From NCBI GenBank assembly GCA_028690255.1, contig JAQVBP010000020.1, positions 3,919-9,651 on the forward strand: a stretch of 5,733 bases of DNA, read 5' to 3'. The DNA is from Methanosarcinaceae archaeon. GTDB taxonomy: Archaea; Halobacteriota; Methanosarcinia; Methanosarcinales; Methanosarcinaceae. Positions within the stretch are counted from its first letter, which is position 1; the number at the start of each line of letters is the position of its first letter. Under the pieces are notes generated by a model, which was not told where the DNA came from, made no database searches, and saw only the letters and a program-made list of their open reading frames with translations. The translations under genes and the position numbers were made by a program. Shown here in pieces: positions 1 to 5,624 of this stretch.

Positions 1-50
1 GTAACAGTGTTAATTAAGGTAACAATGTTAATTAAGGTAACAGTGTTAAT
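1..50. repeat. Direct-repeat array of an 11-bp palindrome (candidate operator)
   Basis: Two full and one partial copy of an 18-bp unit, GTAACARTGTTAATTAAG, start at 1, 19 and 37. Each contains the perfect palindrome TAACA(A/G)TGTTA (2-12, 20-30, 38-48); only the central base varies (G, A, G). TTAATTAA palindromes (10-17, 28-35) lie between them. The array ends two bases before a TATA-like box (53-61) and about 72 bases before the first gene, a position expected for transcription-factor sites. It may continue left of the window. A short dyad repeated at a fixed 18-bp spacing suggests cooperative binding by a dimeric regulator, but I do not recognise the motif. It could instead be a simple minisatellite or belong to an upstream divergent gene. 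Confidence 0.6.
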
Positions 51-52
51 CC

Positions 53-61
53 TATAAAAAA
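53..61 (+). promoter_or_regulatory. Possible TATA box (distal)
   Basis: TATAAAAAA sits immediately downstream of the palindrome array. If used, transcription would begin near 80-85 and give a leader of about 40 nt before mmp3. Its closeness to the array would let a bound regulator touch TBP/TFB. The region is generally AT-rich, so chance matches are likely. Confidence 0.35.
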
Positions 62-81
62 TAATGAATAATAAATACTAA

Positions 82-88
82 TATATAA
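82..88 (+). promoter_or_regulatory. Possible TATA box (proximal)
   Basis: TATATAA lies about 34 nt before the mmp3 ATG. At the usual archaeal spacing of about 25 nt, transcription would begin near 107-113, giving a leader of only about 10-15 nt. That would fit the absence of a ribosome site upstream of ATG 122. It competes with the 53-61 box; the sequence alone does not decide between them. Confidence 0.35.
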
Positions 89-121
89 CTAACGTGCCAT
101 CCCCTTAGCTATACAGGCCAT

Positions 122-1804
122 ATGAGGTGCCCGATTACGACAGAGGAAATCACCGTTGAGGTCAATGACAGGGAGATTCGCCTGCCTGCAGGCGCGACCC
201 TCAAAGACGCACTGAAAGCCGCCGATGCCCCCTATCAGCCCGGCACGGCAATTGGAATATTAAAAAAAGAGGGACGGCGACTGGCAGAAGAGGTCAGCGA
301 ATATGCCATCAAAACAAGCAAAGGGGAATTTCGAATCGAACTCGAAAGCCCCGATTCATCCTCCCGAAAATTATGGGCAGAATCTTTCAAAAAGTACGAA
401 GGCACTCCGGTGCGCTGGGCCGGACCCGAAGCTGTGGCCTTCGGCCCTTTCGAGGCCAGCATAAAACCGGTGCATGGAGTACAGAGTTTTGAAAATTATG
501 ACGTCTTTTTAGGGGCCGGTGGATTTGACAGCCGGAACACCCACCTTATAATTTCCAGGAAAAAACACGCAGCAGAATACGGGACTCCTGAAGAAGCCTC
601 TTTTGCAAAGGTCGTGAGCGGAAAGAATGTTTTGCACAGCCTTTCCAGGGGAGATTCCATTCAGACCATCGAAGCGCTAATAGAGTGGGAACAGCTTGCG
701 GAGAAAAGCTGCACTACCGAGCTTTCGACCCCCCTTGAAGCCGGGATGAGTGTTTATACATACGTCTATGTGGAACTTTCCAGAAACGCCCCGGCAGGTG
801 CGGAACAATTTTATGCCCTTGTGCGTGAAGGCACTTTTACCGTGGACTTTGTCGCAAGCTCTTTTATCTCGGACAACTCCCTGCAGAGAGAACCTGTTCC
901 TTACGAAAACTTCGAACCCAGGACCGAAGGGGCCATTTCCGTCCGGACTGCGGGTCATGGGACCGGAAAGGTCTACGTTTCCAGAGAAGACCGGCCTTCA
1001 AGCCTGGTTCATTCGGTGGTCGGGCACGTCACGAAAGGCCTTGAACTTATAAAGCTTGCGGAAAATGGACAGAAACTTGCAGTGGAGACCCTGCCGCTCC
1101 AGATCGACCTCCTGGGCCGTAGCTTCGAAGAAGTGGGACCGGTCCTTACGGCCATAGGCGTGGAGCTGGTAAAGGAAGGGTACGCCGGAGAAGATGCGGT
1201 AATTGTCAAACAGAAGCCCGCAACCACCCTCGAAATCCTCGGAGAGGCAAAGGTCAATGCCTACGCCGTCCCTCGCTCGAAACTCGTTGAAGTGGAATTC
1301 TATCCTGAAGCCCCGAAGAGTCTGGACTTCTTTCTCCATTCCCTTGAACTGAAGACAAAAAAAGTCGGAGCGCTTCCGGTCCATATGGTCTATGAAAACA
1401 CCTATCTTTTCCGGGCCGAAAAGGATGCCGTGAAATACATGGAAATCATGCCAGAAAACAGCCCGAAAGGAAAAGTCCTGGCAGGAGAAATCGGGATCAC
1501 AAACCAATCCGCCAAAAGAATGGGGAACGTCGGGGTCAAGACCGTGGAAGACGACCTCTTTGGCCCTACTGGTGAAAAGTTTTCATCAACGAATATCATA
1601 GGCAGGATTCTGGACCTTGAGAAGCTAAAAGGCATCAAGGAAGGGGACGTGATATATATAAGCGAAGCAAAGCGTCCGGGCAAAGGAGAGGAAAAGGAGG
1701 AAAACTGTATCCCTGAAGCAGGCCGGAGTCCTGAAAGAGGGGGTAAGCTCCTCCCGGGAGATCCCTCCCCCGACAGGCCGGTACAGATGAGGAGAGACGC
1801 ATGA
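122..1804 (+). CDS. mmp3: Methanogenesis marker protein 3 (UPF0288 family, cyclophilin-like), MCR activation complex subunit
   Basis: A 560-residue cytoplasmic protein with no signal peptide or membrane segment. Residues 9-75 (EITVEVNDREIRLPAG...) look like a small beta-grasp domain. The central part carries the family signature GGFDSRNTHLIISRKKHA (133-150), and residues 455-513 (GEIGITNQSA, GNVGVKTVEDDLFGPTGEKF, TNIIGR, GDVIYI) are the cyclophilin-like end domain. The UPF0288 family was named a predicted peptidyl-prolyl isomerase; activity is unproven. Known: Mmp3 co-purifies with Mmp7, Mmp17, McrC and A2 in the ATP-dependent complex that reduces F430 nickel in MCR. Only three cysteines occur (3, 197, 529), and only Cys197 lies in the conserved body. 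From about residue 514 a 45-residue charged, Pro/Gly-rich tail extends past the expected family end and overlaps the mmp6 start. ATG 122 is the only ordinary in-frame start, but it has no upstream ribosome site (see 124-129). Confidence 0.94.
   Translation: MRCPITTEEITVEVNDREIRLPAGATLKDALKAADAPYQPGTAIGILKKEGRRLAEEVSEYAIKTSKGEFRIELESPDSSSRKLWAESFKKYEGTPVRWAGPEAVAFGPFEASIKPVHGVQSFENYDVFLGAGGFDSRNTHLIISRKKHAAEYGTPEEASFAKVVSGKNVLHSLSRGDSIQTIEALIEWEQLAEKSCTTELSTPLEAGMSVYTYVYVELSRNAPAGAEQFYALVREGTFTVDFVASSFISDNSLQREPVPYENFEPRTEGAISVRTAGHGTGKVYVSREDRPSSLVHSVVGHVTKGLELIKLAENGQKLAVETLPLQIDLLGRSFEEVGPVLTAIGVELVKEGYAGEDAVIVKQKPATTLEILGEAKVNAYAVPRSKLVEVEFYPEAPKSLDFFLHSLELKTKKVGALPVHMVYENTYLFRAEKDAVKYMEIMPENSPKGKVLAGEIGITNQSAKRMGNVGVKTVEDDLFGPTGEKFSSTNIIGRILDLEKLKGIKEGDVIYISEAKRPGKGEEKEENCIPEAGRSPERGGKLLPGDPSPDRPVQMRRDA
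124..129 (+). promoter_or_regulatory. Shine-Dalgarno-like GAGGTG inside the mmp3 start
   Basis: GAGGTG matches the archaeal anti-SD well but lies just downstream of the G of ATG 122, inside the reading frame. No comparable site precedes ATG 122. No in-frame ATG, GTG or TTG follows within the next 60 bases; the codon at usable spacing is ATT at 134. Either mmp3 is translated from a short or near-leaderless transcript at ATG 122, or it starts at the rare codon ATT 134 and loses four residues. The homologous part of the protein starts after both. Confidence 0.35.
1751..1769 (+). repeat. GC-rich palindrome and alternative hairpin at the mmp3-mmp6 junction
   Basis: CTCCCGGGAG (1751-1760) is a perfect 10-bp palindrome. 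GGGAG (1756-1760) can alternatively pair with CTCCC (1765-1769) across a four-base loop. It lies in the non-conserved tail of mmp3, 32 nt ahead of the mmp6 start. It could be an mRNA structure that tunes mmp6 translation or an RNA-processing site, but it may have no function. Confidence 0.3.
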
Positions 1805-2238
1805 CAGCAGAGAAAGAGATTACAAAGGTCATTGTAATCAGTTCGGATAAGGTACTGCCTGTAGACGCGGCCATGAAGATCTACGAATCAGAGTTCCCTG
1901 TCACGGTAAAAGAGACCTGTTTCGGGCTTATTGTTACCGGGCCCGAGAGCGACGTCTTGCAGATGACGGAAGAGATCCGGCAGCTTGACAAAAATCATAT
2001 TTTTGTGAAAGACCGGGGCTTTCCCGCAGGAGACGAAAGGCGCTGCAGGGCTGTCAGGGGCGGAGGCCCGAGACCCGGTTTTCATTTTCTCAGGGAAGAG
2101 GTGCGGATGCTCCCCGCAATAGGGGCCGCCCTTGACGAACTTGAGACAAAAGGACCTGTAAGGGAAAAGAAAAATGAAAAAAGCAGGTTGAAAGTTTCGG
2201 AGCTTGAGCGGATCATTGAAAGTCAACTTGCGAGGTGA
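1801..2238 (+). CDS. mmp6: Methanogenesis marker protein 6
   Basis: A soluble 145-residue protein recognised as Mmp6 from the signature FPAGDERRCRAVRGGGPRPG (74-93), followed by a helical stretch ending in LPAIGAALDEL (104-114). The first 70 residues (TKVIVISSDKVLP..., FGLIVTGPE) look like a small alpha/beta domain; the last 30 (REKKNEKSRLKVSELERIIESQLAR) are charged and probably helical. Cysteines are at 40 and 82, the second within the conserved motif. The Gly/Arg-rich motif suggests binding of an anionic ligand, nucleic acid or a partner protein, but no biochemical function is established. The ATG overlaps the mmp3 stop as ATGA, with GAGGAG (1789-1794) six bases upstream. Its place among MCR-activation genes points to an accessory or assembly role, by context only. 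Confidence 0.92.
   Translation: MTAEKEITKVIVISSDKVLPVDAAMKIYESEFPVTVKETCFGLIVTGPESDVLQMTEEIRQLDKNHIFVKDRGFPAGDERRCRAVRGGGPRPGFHFLREEVRMLPAIGAALDELETKGPVREKKNEKSRLKVSELERIIESQLAR
2232..2238 (+). promoter_or_regulatory. Strong ribosome binding site fixing the TTG start of mmp5
   Basis: GAGGTGA overlaps the mmp6 stop codon (TGA 2236-2238) and ends six bases before TTG 2245. A stop codon in the mmp5 frame at 2236-2238 rules out any earlier start, and the conserved KVFIYP begins two codons later. So the TTG is the only start that keeps the family N-terminus. The site overlaps the mmp6 stop, favouring coupled translation. Confidence 0.8.
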
Positions 2239-2244
2239 GCGGAA

Positions 2245-2769
2245 TTGGTTAAGGTTTTCATATATCCTGTAAACAGCCTGATCCTGGCTGACCTGGTAGA
2301 ACGCTTCGGGCACGAGCCCCTTGCCGTCATGAACCAGGTGCGTGAAAAAGTTACGAGCATAAGCCTGGACTCCCCCCCGATGAACATAACCCCGGAAGAC
2401 CCGAAAATCGGGCTGCGCTTTGCGGCGGTCGAGGTCCCGGCGGGGGTACGCGGGCGGATGGCCCTTATAGGCCCCCTGATCGAAGAGGCTGAAGCGGCAA
2501 TTATTGTCGAGGACCCGCCCGTGAACTTCGGCTGTGTGGGCTGTAACCGTACGAACGAATTGATGAAGTATCTGGTGCGTTCAAAGGATATGCCCATCCT
2601 TGAAGTCAGGTATCCCGAATCCGAAGATAACGCCTCGGAATTCGTGTACAAAATAGCGGCTTTCCTTGAAGCCCTTTCCGGAGAAACCGGGGAGGAAACT
2701 AATGACGAAAATAAGCCGGGTCCCGAAGCAGAAAATAAAGGGGAACCTGCAGAGGAGAGAAAAACATGA
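2245..2769 (+). CDS. mmp5: Methanogenesis marker protein 5, CxxC-containing
   Basis: A soluble 174-residue protein identified by its N-terminus VKVFIYPVNSLILADLVERF (2-21) and the central block PPVNFGCVGCNRTNELMKYL (91-110). The CxxC pair (Cys97, Cys100) is the only pair of cysteines and a plausible metal, iron-sulfur or redox site. The following segment (MPILEVRYPE, then AAFLEAL at 138-144) resembles the end of the Mmp15 N-terminal domain and, more distantly, 2-hydroxyacyl-CoA dehydratase D-subunits; that relationship is my inference. Residues about 146-174 form an acidic, Glu/Asn/Pro/Lys-rich, probably disordered tail beyond the conserved body. Function is unproven. The gene starts at TTG and overlaps mmp15 by ATGA, so Mmp5 may be made in step with Mmp15 and act with it. 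Confidence 0.91.
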   Translation: MVKVFIYPVNSLILADLVERFGHEPLAVMNQVREKVTSISLDSPPMNITPEDPKIGLRFAAVEVPAGVRGRMALIGPLIEEAEAAIIVEDPPVNFGCVGCNRTNELMKYLVRSKDMPILEVRYPESEDNASEFVYKIAAFLEALSGETGEETNDENKPGPEAENKGEPAEERKT

Positions 2770-4013
2770 ACTCCGACGGACCTGAAACCGTAAAGATTGC
2801 CCTTGTTTCCTGCGGTTCCGAGTATTCGGGGGTCCAGCCCGAATTCGAAGCCGCGGCCGAACAGGTAAACGCGAAGTTTGTTTATCCCGAAATAGATGTA
2901 GAAAGCATTGACAATATCGGAAAAGAGTTCGGGCTCGAGGTCGCAAGTGGAGACCTCAGGCTCATGATGGCCCGGGCCAGAGCCGTTGTGGAGGGCCTGA
3001 CCCATGTTGACGGGGTCTTTATCACGACCTGTTTCCGTTGTGCTGAAGCCGCAATTGTGAGAAACGAGGTCAGAAGATACATCCACAAACATTCGAATAT
3101 CCCGGTTATCAGCTATTCCTTTACGGAACGCACAAGTGCGGGCACCCTTCTTACTCGTCTGGAAGCCCTGACCACCGTTGCCCGGAGAAGGCACCTGCTT
3201 GCCCGGGAAGTTCAGACGGGGCTTACGGCGGGCATAGACTCGGGCTCCACCACCACCAAGGCCGTGGTCATGAGGGACAACGAAATTATAGGCAGAGGCT
3301 GGGTCCCCACCACAAAGGTCCTGGAAAGTGCAGAAGAGGCATACTCGATGGCCCTGGAAGAGGCCGGGGTTAAAAGGGAAGAGGTCCAGGCCCTCGGGAC
3401 CACAGGCTACGGCCGCTTCCTCATAGGGGAACATTTCAAGGCCCAGCTCATCCAGGAAGAAATCACGGTCAACTCGAAGGGAGCCGTATACCTTGCGGAC
3501 TGCCAGAAAGGGCCCGCAACCGTCATTGACATCGGGGGCATGGACAACAAGGCCATCTCGGTGGAAGACGGAATTCCCGGCATGTTTACCATGGGCGGGA
3601 TCTGTGCCGGGGCTTCCGGCCGTTTCTTCGAGATGATCTCAAAACGTCTCGGGACGGATATTACCGAACTCGGAGCCCTTGCCGTAAAGGGTATGCAGGA
3701 AAACGTGACCATGAACAGTTACTGCATCGTGTTCGGGATCCAGTCCCTGGTAAACTCCCTGGCAAAAGGAGCAACACCCGAAGACGTTGCGGCAGCGGCC
3801 TGTTACAGCGTGGTCGAGCAGCTCTTCGAGCAGCAGCTTCAGGAAGTGGATGTAAAAGAGCCCCTCATCCTGGTAGGCGGCTCTTCCCTGATCGAAGGGG
3901 TACCAAAAGCCCTTGGGGACCTTCTCAAAATTAACGTGCTTGTCCCCAGAGATTCCCATATGATAGGCGCAGTAGGGGCGGCCCTGCTTGCCTCAGGCTA
4001 CACGGAGGACTGA
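2766..4013 (+). CDS. mmp15: Methanogenesis marker protein 15, BadF/BadG/BcrA/HgdC-type ATPase with cluster cysteines
   Basis: 415 residues in two parts. Residues 10-145 form a domain with Cys6, a CFRC motif (89-92) and NIPVISYSF...TRLEAL (111-135). Residues 153-412 are an ASKHA ATPase of the 2-hydroxyacyl-CoA dehydratase activator type: phosphate-1 loop AGIDSGSTTTKAVV (155-168), GTTGYGR (211-217), DIGGMDNKAI (255-264), GGICAGASGRFFE (277-289), NSYCIVFG (317-324), GGSS (371-374) and IGAVGAALLA (400-409). In HgdC-type activators one [4Fe-4S] cluster bridges a homodimer through two cysteines about 39 residues apart; here Cys280 and Cys320 are in the matching motifs, 40 apart. So Mmp15 probably couples ATP hydrolysis to release of a very low-potential electron. 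The acceptor is unknown; MCR activation or cluster building is suggested by the operon. The start is fixed by GAGGAGA (2752-2758) and the ATGA overlap. Confidence 0.95.
   Translation: MNSDGPETVKIALVSCGSEYSGVQPEFEAAAEQVNAKFVYPEIDVESIDNIGKEFGLEVASGDLRLMMARARAVVEGLTHVDGVFITTCFRCAEAAIVRNEVRRYIHKHSNIPVISYSFTERTSAGTLLTRLEALTTVARRRHLLAREVQTGLTAGIDSGSTTTKAVVMRDNEIIGRGWVPTTKVLESAEEAYSMALEEAGVKREEVQALGTTGYGRFLIGEHFKAQLIQEEITVNSKGAVYLADCQKGPATVIDIGGMDNKAISVEDGIPGMFTMGGICAGASGRFFEMISKRLGTDITELGALAVKGMQENVTMNSYCIVFGIQSLVNSLAKGATPEDVAAAACYSVVEQLFEQQLQEVDVKEPLILVGGSSLIEGVPKALGDLLKINVLVPRDSHMIGAVGAALLASGYTED
4004..4008 (+). promoter_or_regulatory. Ribosome binding site deciding the mmp17 start
   Basis: GGAGG in the last codons of mmp15 lies six bases before ATG 4015. 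This favours ATG 4015 over the in-frame TTG at 3988, which would add nine residues inside the mmp15 coding region and has no comparable site. Confidence 0.8.
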
Positions 4014-4014
4014 A

Positions 4015-4620
4015 ATGGACGCGCTTGAGACCTTTATAGTGGAAGCTGCAATCCCCTCGGAAGCCGGGTTTTACAAAAAAATCGTTGAGGACAATATATC
4101 AAGTCTCAAGCTTGCCCCGGCCATAGGCAGGATCAGGGTAATCCTTCGGCCCGAGGATTCCCTTTTTCAGATGGTGATTATCCTGCGGGAAATAGGCACT
4201 TCCCTGAAGACCGCAGATATTGCCGACGTGGAAGCAAAGGTTGCGACCGAACAGCATGTGCTGATTACCATTAAGAAAGAACAGTACCTGCCTGACCTGC
4301 TCCGCTTGCTCTGGAAACGTTACGGGAAAGCAAACATCAGCCAGCCGGACCGCTGGACCGTGGCCATAAATGTAGAGAGGCCCCTGGAAGAGGCCCCCCT
4401 TATCAGGGACATGGTCGTGGCCGACCCCCGCCACACGCTCCACGAAAACCTGGTGGACTTTGCAATCCGGGTGACTCCGGAAGGGTTCAGGGTCCGTTAC
4501 CACCTGTTTAAAGGCAGAAGATTTGTTTTTGTGGCCTCCGAGGAAGCTATGAAAAAGGAATGGATCGAGGAGGCAGGGGCAATGCTTGAAGAACTGGAAA
4601 GGACAAAAGGAGGCAAATAA
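4015..4620 (+). CDS. mmp17: Methanogenesis marker protein 17, MCR activation complex subunit
   Basis: A soluble 201-residue protein recognised as Mmp17 from its overall pattern: ETFIVEAAIPSEAGFYKKI (5-23), FQMVIILREIG (51-61), RWTVAINVERPLEEAP (113-128), DPRHTLHENLVDFAIRVTPE (137-156) and the end motif FVASEEAMKKEWIEEA (172-187). The HTLHENL-DFAIRV block is the most family-specific part. Known: Mmp17 co-purifies with Mmp7, Mmp3, McrC and A2 in the ATP-dependent MCR activation complex. It contains no cysteine, so any iron-sulfur cluster it contacts must be ligated mainly by partners. No nucleotide-binding loop is visible; its role is probably structural or docking. The gene begins one base after the mmp15 stop and ends two bases before mmp7. 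The start was chosen from the ribosome site at 4004-4008. Confidence 0.93.
   Translation: MDALETFIVEAAIPSEAGFYKKIVEDNISSLKLAPAIGRIRVILRPEDSLFQMVIILREIGTSLKTADIADVEAKVATEQHVLITIKKEQYLPDLLRLLWKRYGKANISQPDRWTVAINVERPLEEAPLIRDMVVADPRHTLHENLVDFAIRVTPEGFRVRYHLFKGRRFVFVASEEAMKKEWIEEAGAMLEELERTKGGK
4609..4613 (+). promoter_or_regulatory. Ribosome binding site of mmp7
   Basis: GGAGG lies in the last codons of mmp17, nine bases before ATG 4623. The mmp17 stop lies between the site and the start, so ribosomes finishing mmp17 can re-initiate at mmp7. Confidence 0.7.
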
Positions 4621-4622
4621 GG

Positions 4623-5558
4623 ATGGCAGCCGTACTCCTGCCCTACCTTTACACTGGCGGGGTCCATAAGCACTGGCTTATACTCGAACTGCTCGAAGAT
4701 CTTGGAGGCTACTTAATCCAGAAAATGGTCACCGGGACCGAGGTCAATCTTATCATGCTTATTCCCGAAAAGGACGTGCACCTGATAAAGGAGGTTTCCG
4801 ACGAACTGCGCGGGGTCATGCTCGAAGCCCCCCTGACGGGGGTTGAAATCGCGGTTGTTTCCCCGACTCTGGCCTCCCACCACCTGCCCCACTCCGCCTG
4901 TGACGTTGCCGAGTACCTGAGGCATCCCGGGGCCAATACAAATATGATAGGCCTTGCCCGGGGCATGGGGAGAAGGGTCTCCCTCTCGAAGGACTTTGAG
5001 CGCAAACTGATAAACGAACACGACCTGGCGGTCTTTACTTTCGGGTCCTTCAGCGATTGCATCATCAATAAAAAGCCAAAACTCTTTGAGGGGATAGAAA
5101 TTCCTATTGTGGTAACAGGCGGGCCCGAGCTCAGGACCGAAGACGTCCCCGGAGCAGACCTCTACATAGGAAACATTGGCAGAGTCGCCCATCGCCTTAA
5201 GAAAGGGGAAGAGATATGTGCTCTCGACGGATTGAACGAAGGGGTTGCAGAGCTGGTGGGAAAGATAAGAAAAGAGCTTTCTAAAGACCCTCTTGCCGTT
5301 TTACCCGCCAGGGTAATGAAGGAAATCGAAAACCAGATACCTGAAATTCACAATGTGCTCTCTCCGGGAGCGATAACCCTGCAGCTTAACGGGCTTCGAG
5401 TCAAACTCCCGTATGAGGAGTTCCATGAAAGAATAGAAAAGCTGGAATTTGACGAAGGGGTTTTCCTTGGGGAGCTTGCAAAGATCACCCGATCAAAAAT
5501 GAAAAATTATATATTGATAAAAATCAAATATAAATCAGAAGTTGGTTTTGCAATATAA
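4623..5558 (+). CDS. mmp7: Methanogenesis marker protein 7 (McrC-related), MCR activation complex subunit
   Basis: A soluble 311-residue protein identified as Mmp7, a family described as related to the MCR operon protein McrC. It begins with PYLYTGGVHKHWLILELLED (7-26). The conserved core is HSACDVAEYLRHPGANTNMI (90-109), GLARGMGRRVSL (110-121), LINEHDLAVFTFGSFSDCI (129-147) and IPIVVTGGPEL (160-170). Cysteines are at 93, 146 and 199; the first two sit in the most conserved motifs and are the best cluster-ligand candidates among the three complex subunits encoded here. Known: Mmp7 is a core partner of McrC, Mmp17, Mmp3 and A2 in the complex that passes electrons to F430 of MCR. It is the last gene of the operon. 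Its last 20 codons (KMKNYILIKIKY..., 292-311) are markedly AT-rich compared with the rest but keep a beta-strand-like pattern, so I do not call a frameshift. Confidence 0.94.
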   Translation: MAAVLLPYLYTGGVHKHWLILELLEDLGGYLIQKMVTGTEVNLIMLIPEKDVHLIKEVSDELRGVMLEAPLTGVEIAVVSPTLASHHLPHSACDVAEYLRHPGANTNMIGLARGMGRRVSLSKDFERKLINEHDLAVFTFGSFSDCIINKKPKLFEGIEIPIVVTGGPELRTEDVPGADLYIGNIGRVAHRLKKGEEICALDGLNEGVAELVGKIRKELSKDPLAVLPARVMKEIENQIPEIHNVLSPGAITLQLNGLRVKLPYEEFHERIEKLEFDEGVFLGELAKITRSKMKNYILIKIKYKSEVGFAI

Positions 5559-5570
5559 GTCTCCCCTTTA

Positions 5571-5590
5571 ATTAATTTTTAAAAAATTTT
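5571..5590 (+). terminator. T-tract terminator candidate after mmp7
   Basis: Twelve bases after the mmp7 stop a T5 run (5576-5580) and a T4 run (5587-5590) flank an A6 run; AATTTTT and AAAAATT also form a short inverted repeat around 5581. Archaeal RNA polymerase stops at T-rich coding-strand tracts without needing a hairpin, so this is the likeliest end of the operon transcript. Confidence 0.5.
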
Positions 5591-5604
5591 GATAAATTTC
5601 AGAG

Positions 5605-5624
5605 ATCAAAGCGGGTTTGATTTT
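5605..5624 (+). terminator. Hairpin ATCAAA-GCGGG-TTTGAT followed by T's
   Basis: Perfect 6-bp arms (5605-5610 and 5616-5621) flank a GC-rich five-base loop, and the final T starts a TTTT run (5621-5624). It could be a second, back-up terminator. The arms TCAAA/TTTGA recur in the downstream 23-bp repeats with a seven-base spacer, so it may instead be a protein-binding dyad. Confidence 0.4.

Larger units (their letters stand above)
122..5558 (+). other. Six-gene methanogenesis marker operon (MCR activation)
   Basis: Six same-strand genes run without a promoter-sized gap: 4-nt ATGA overlaps at 1801-1804 and 2766-2769, and gaps of 6, 1 and 2 nt elsewhere. Four of the five internal genes have a ribosome site inside the preceding gene, and that of mmp5 spans the preceding stop codon. 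AT-rich DNA flanks only the two ends. Co-transcription is inferred from this spacing. The content joins three known subunits of the MCR activation complex (Mmp3, Mmp17, Mmp7) with three partners of unproven role (Mmp6, Mmp5, Mmp15). Confidence 0.9.

Noticed and set aside
1..50. Terminal or insertion-sequence repeat
   Set aside because: No transposase or matching inverted copy is found elsewhere in the window, and the unit is a short direct repeat of a palindrome.
750..1052. 100-codon plus-strand frame overlapping mmp3
   Set aside because: Alternate frame of a conserved gene, no family resemblance, no supporting start signal.
998..1507. 169-codon minus-strand frame inside mmp3
   Set aside because: Cys/Phe/His-rich antisense composition without domain or ribosome site; a shadow of the conserved mmp3 frame.
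2223..3434. 403-codon open frame on the minus strand opposite mmp5 and mmp15
   Set aside because: It lies wholly across two well-recognised plus-strand genes, has no familiar domain, and its length follows from the GC-rich codon pattern of the opposite strand.
3988..4014. Earlier TTG start for mmp17
   Set aside because: It would lie within mmp15 without a ribosome site, whereas ATG 4015 has GGAGG six bases upstream and gives the expected N-terminus.
5500..5558. Frameshift or recent junction at the AT-rich end of mmp7
   Set aside because: The base composition shifts, but the residues (MKNYILIKI...) still fit a normal beta-strand end and the total length suits the family, so a frameshift is not supported.
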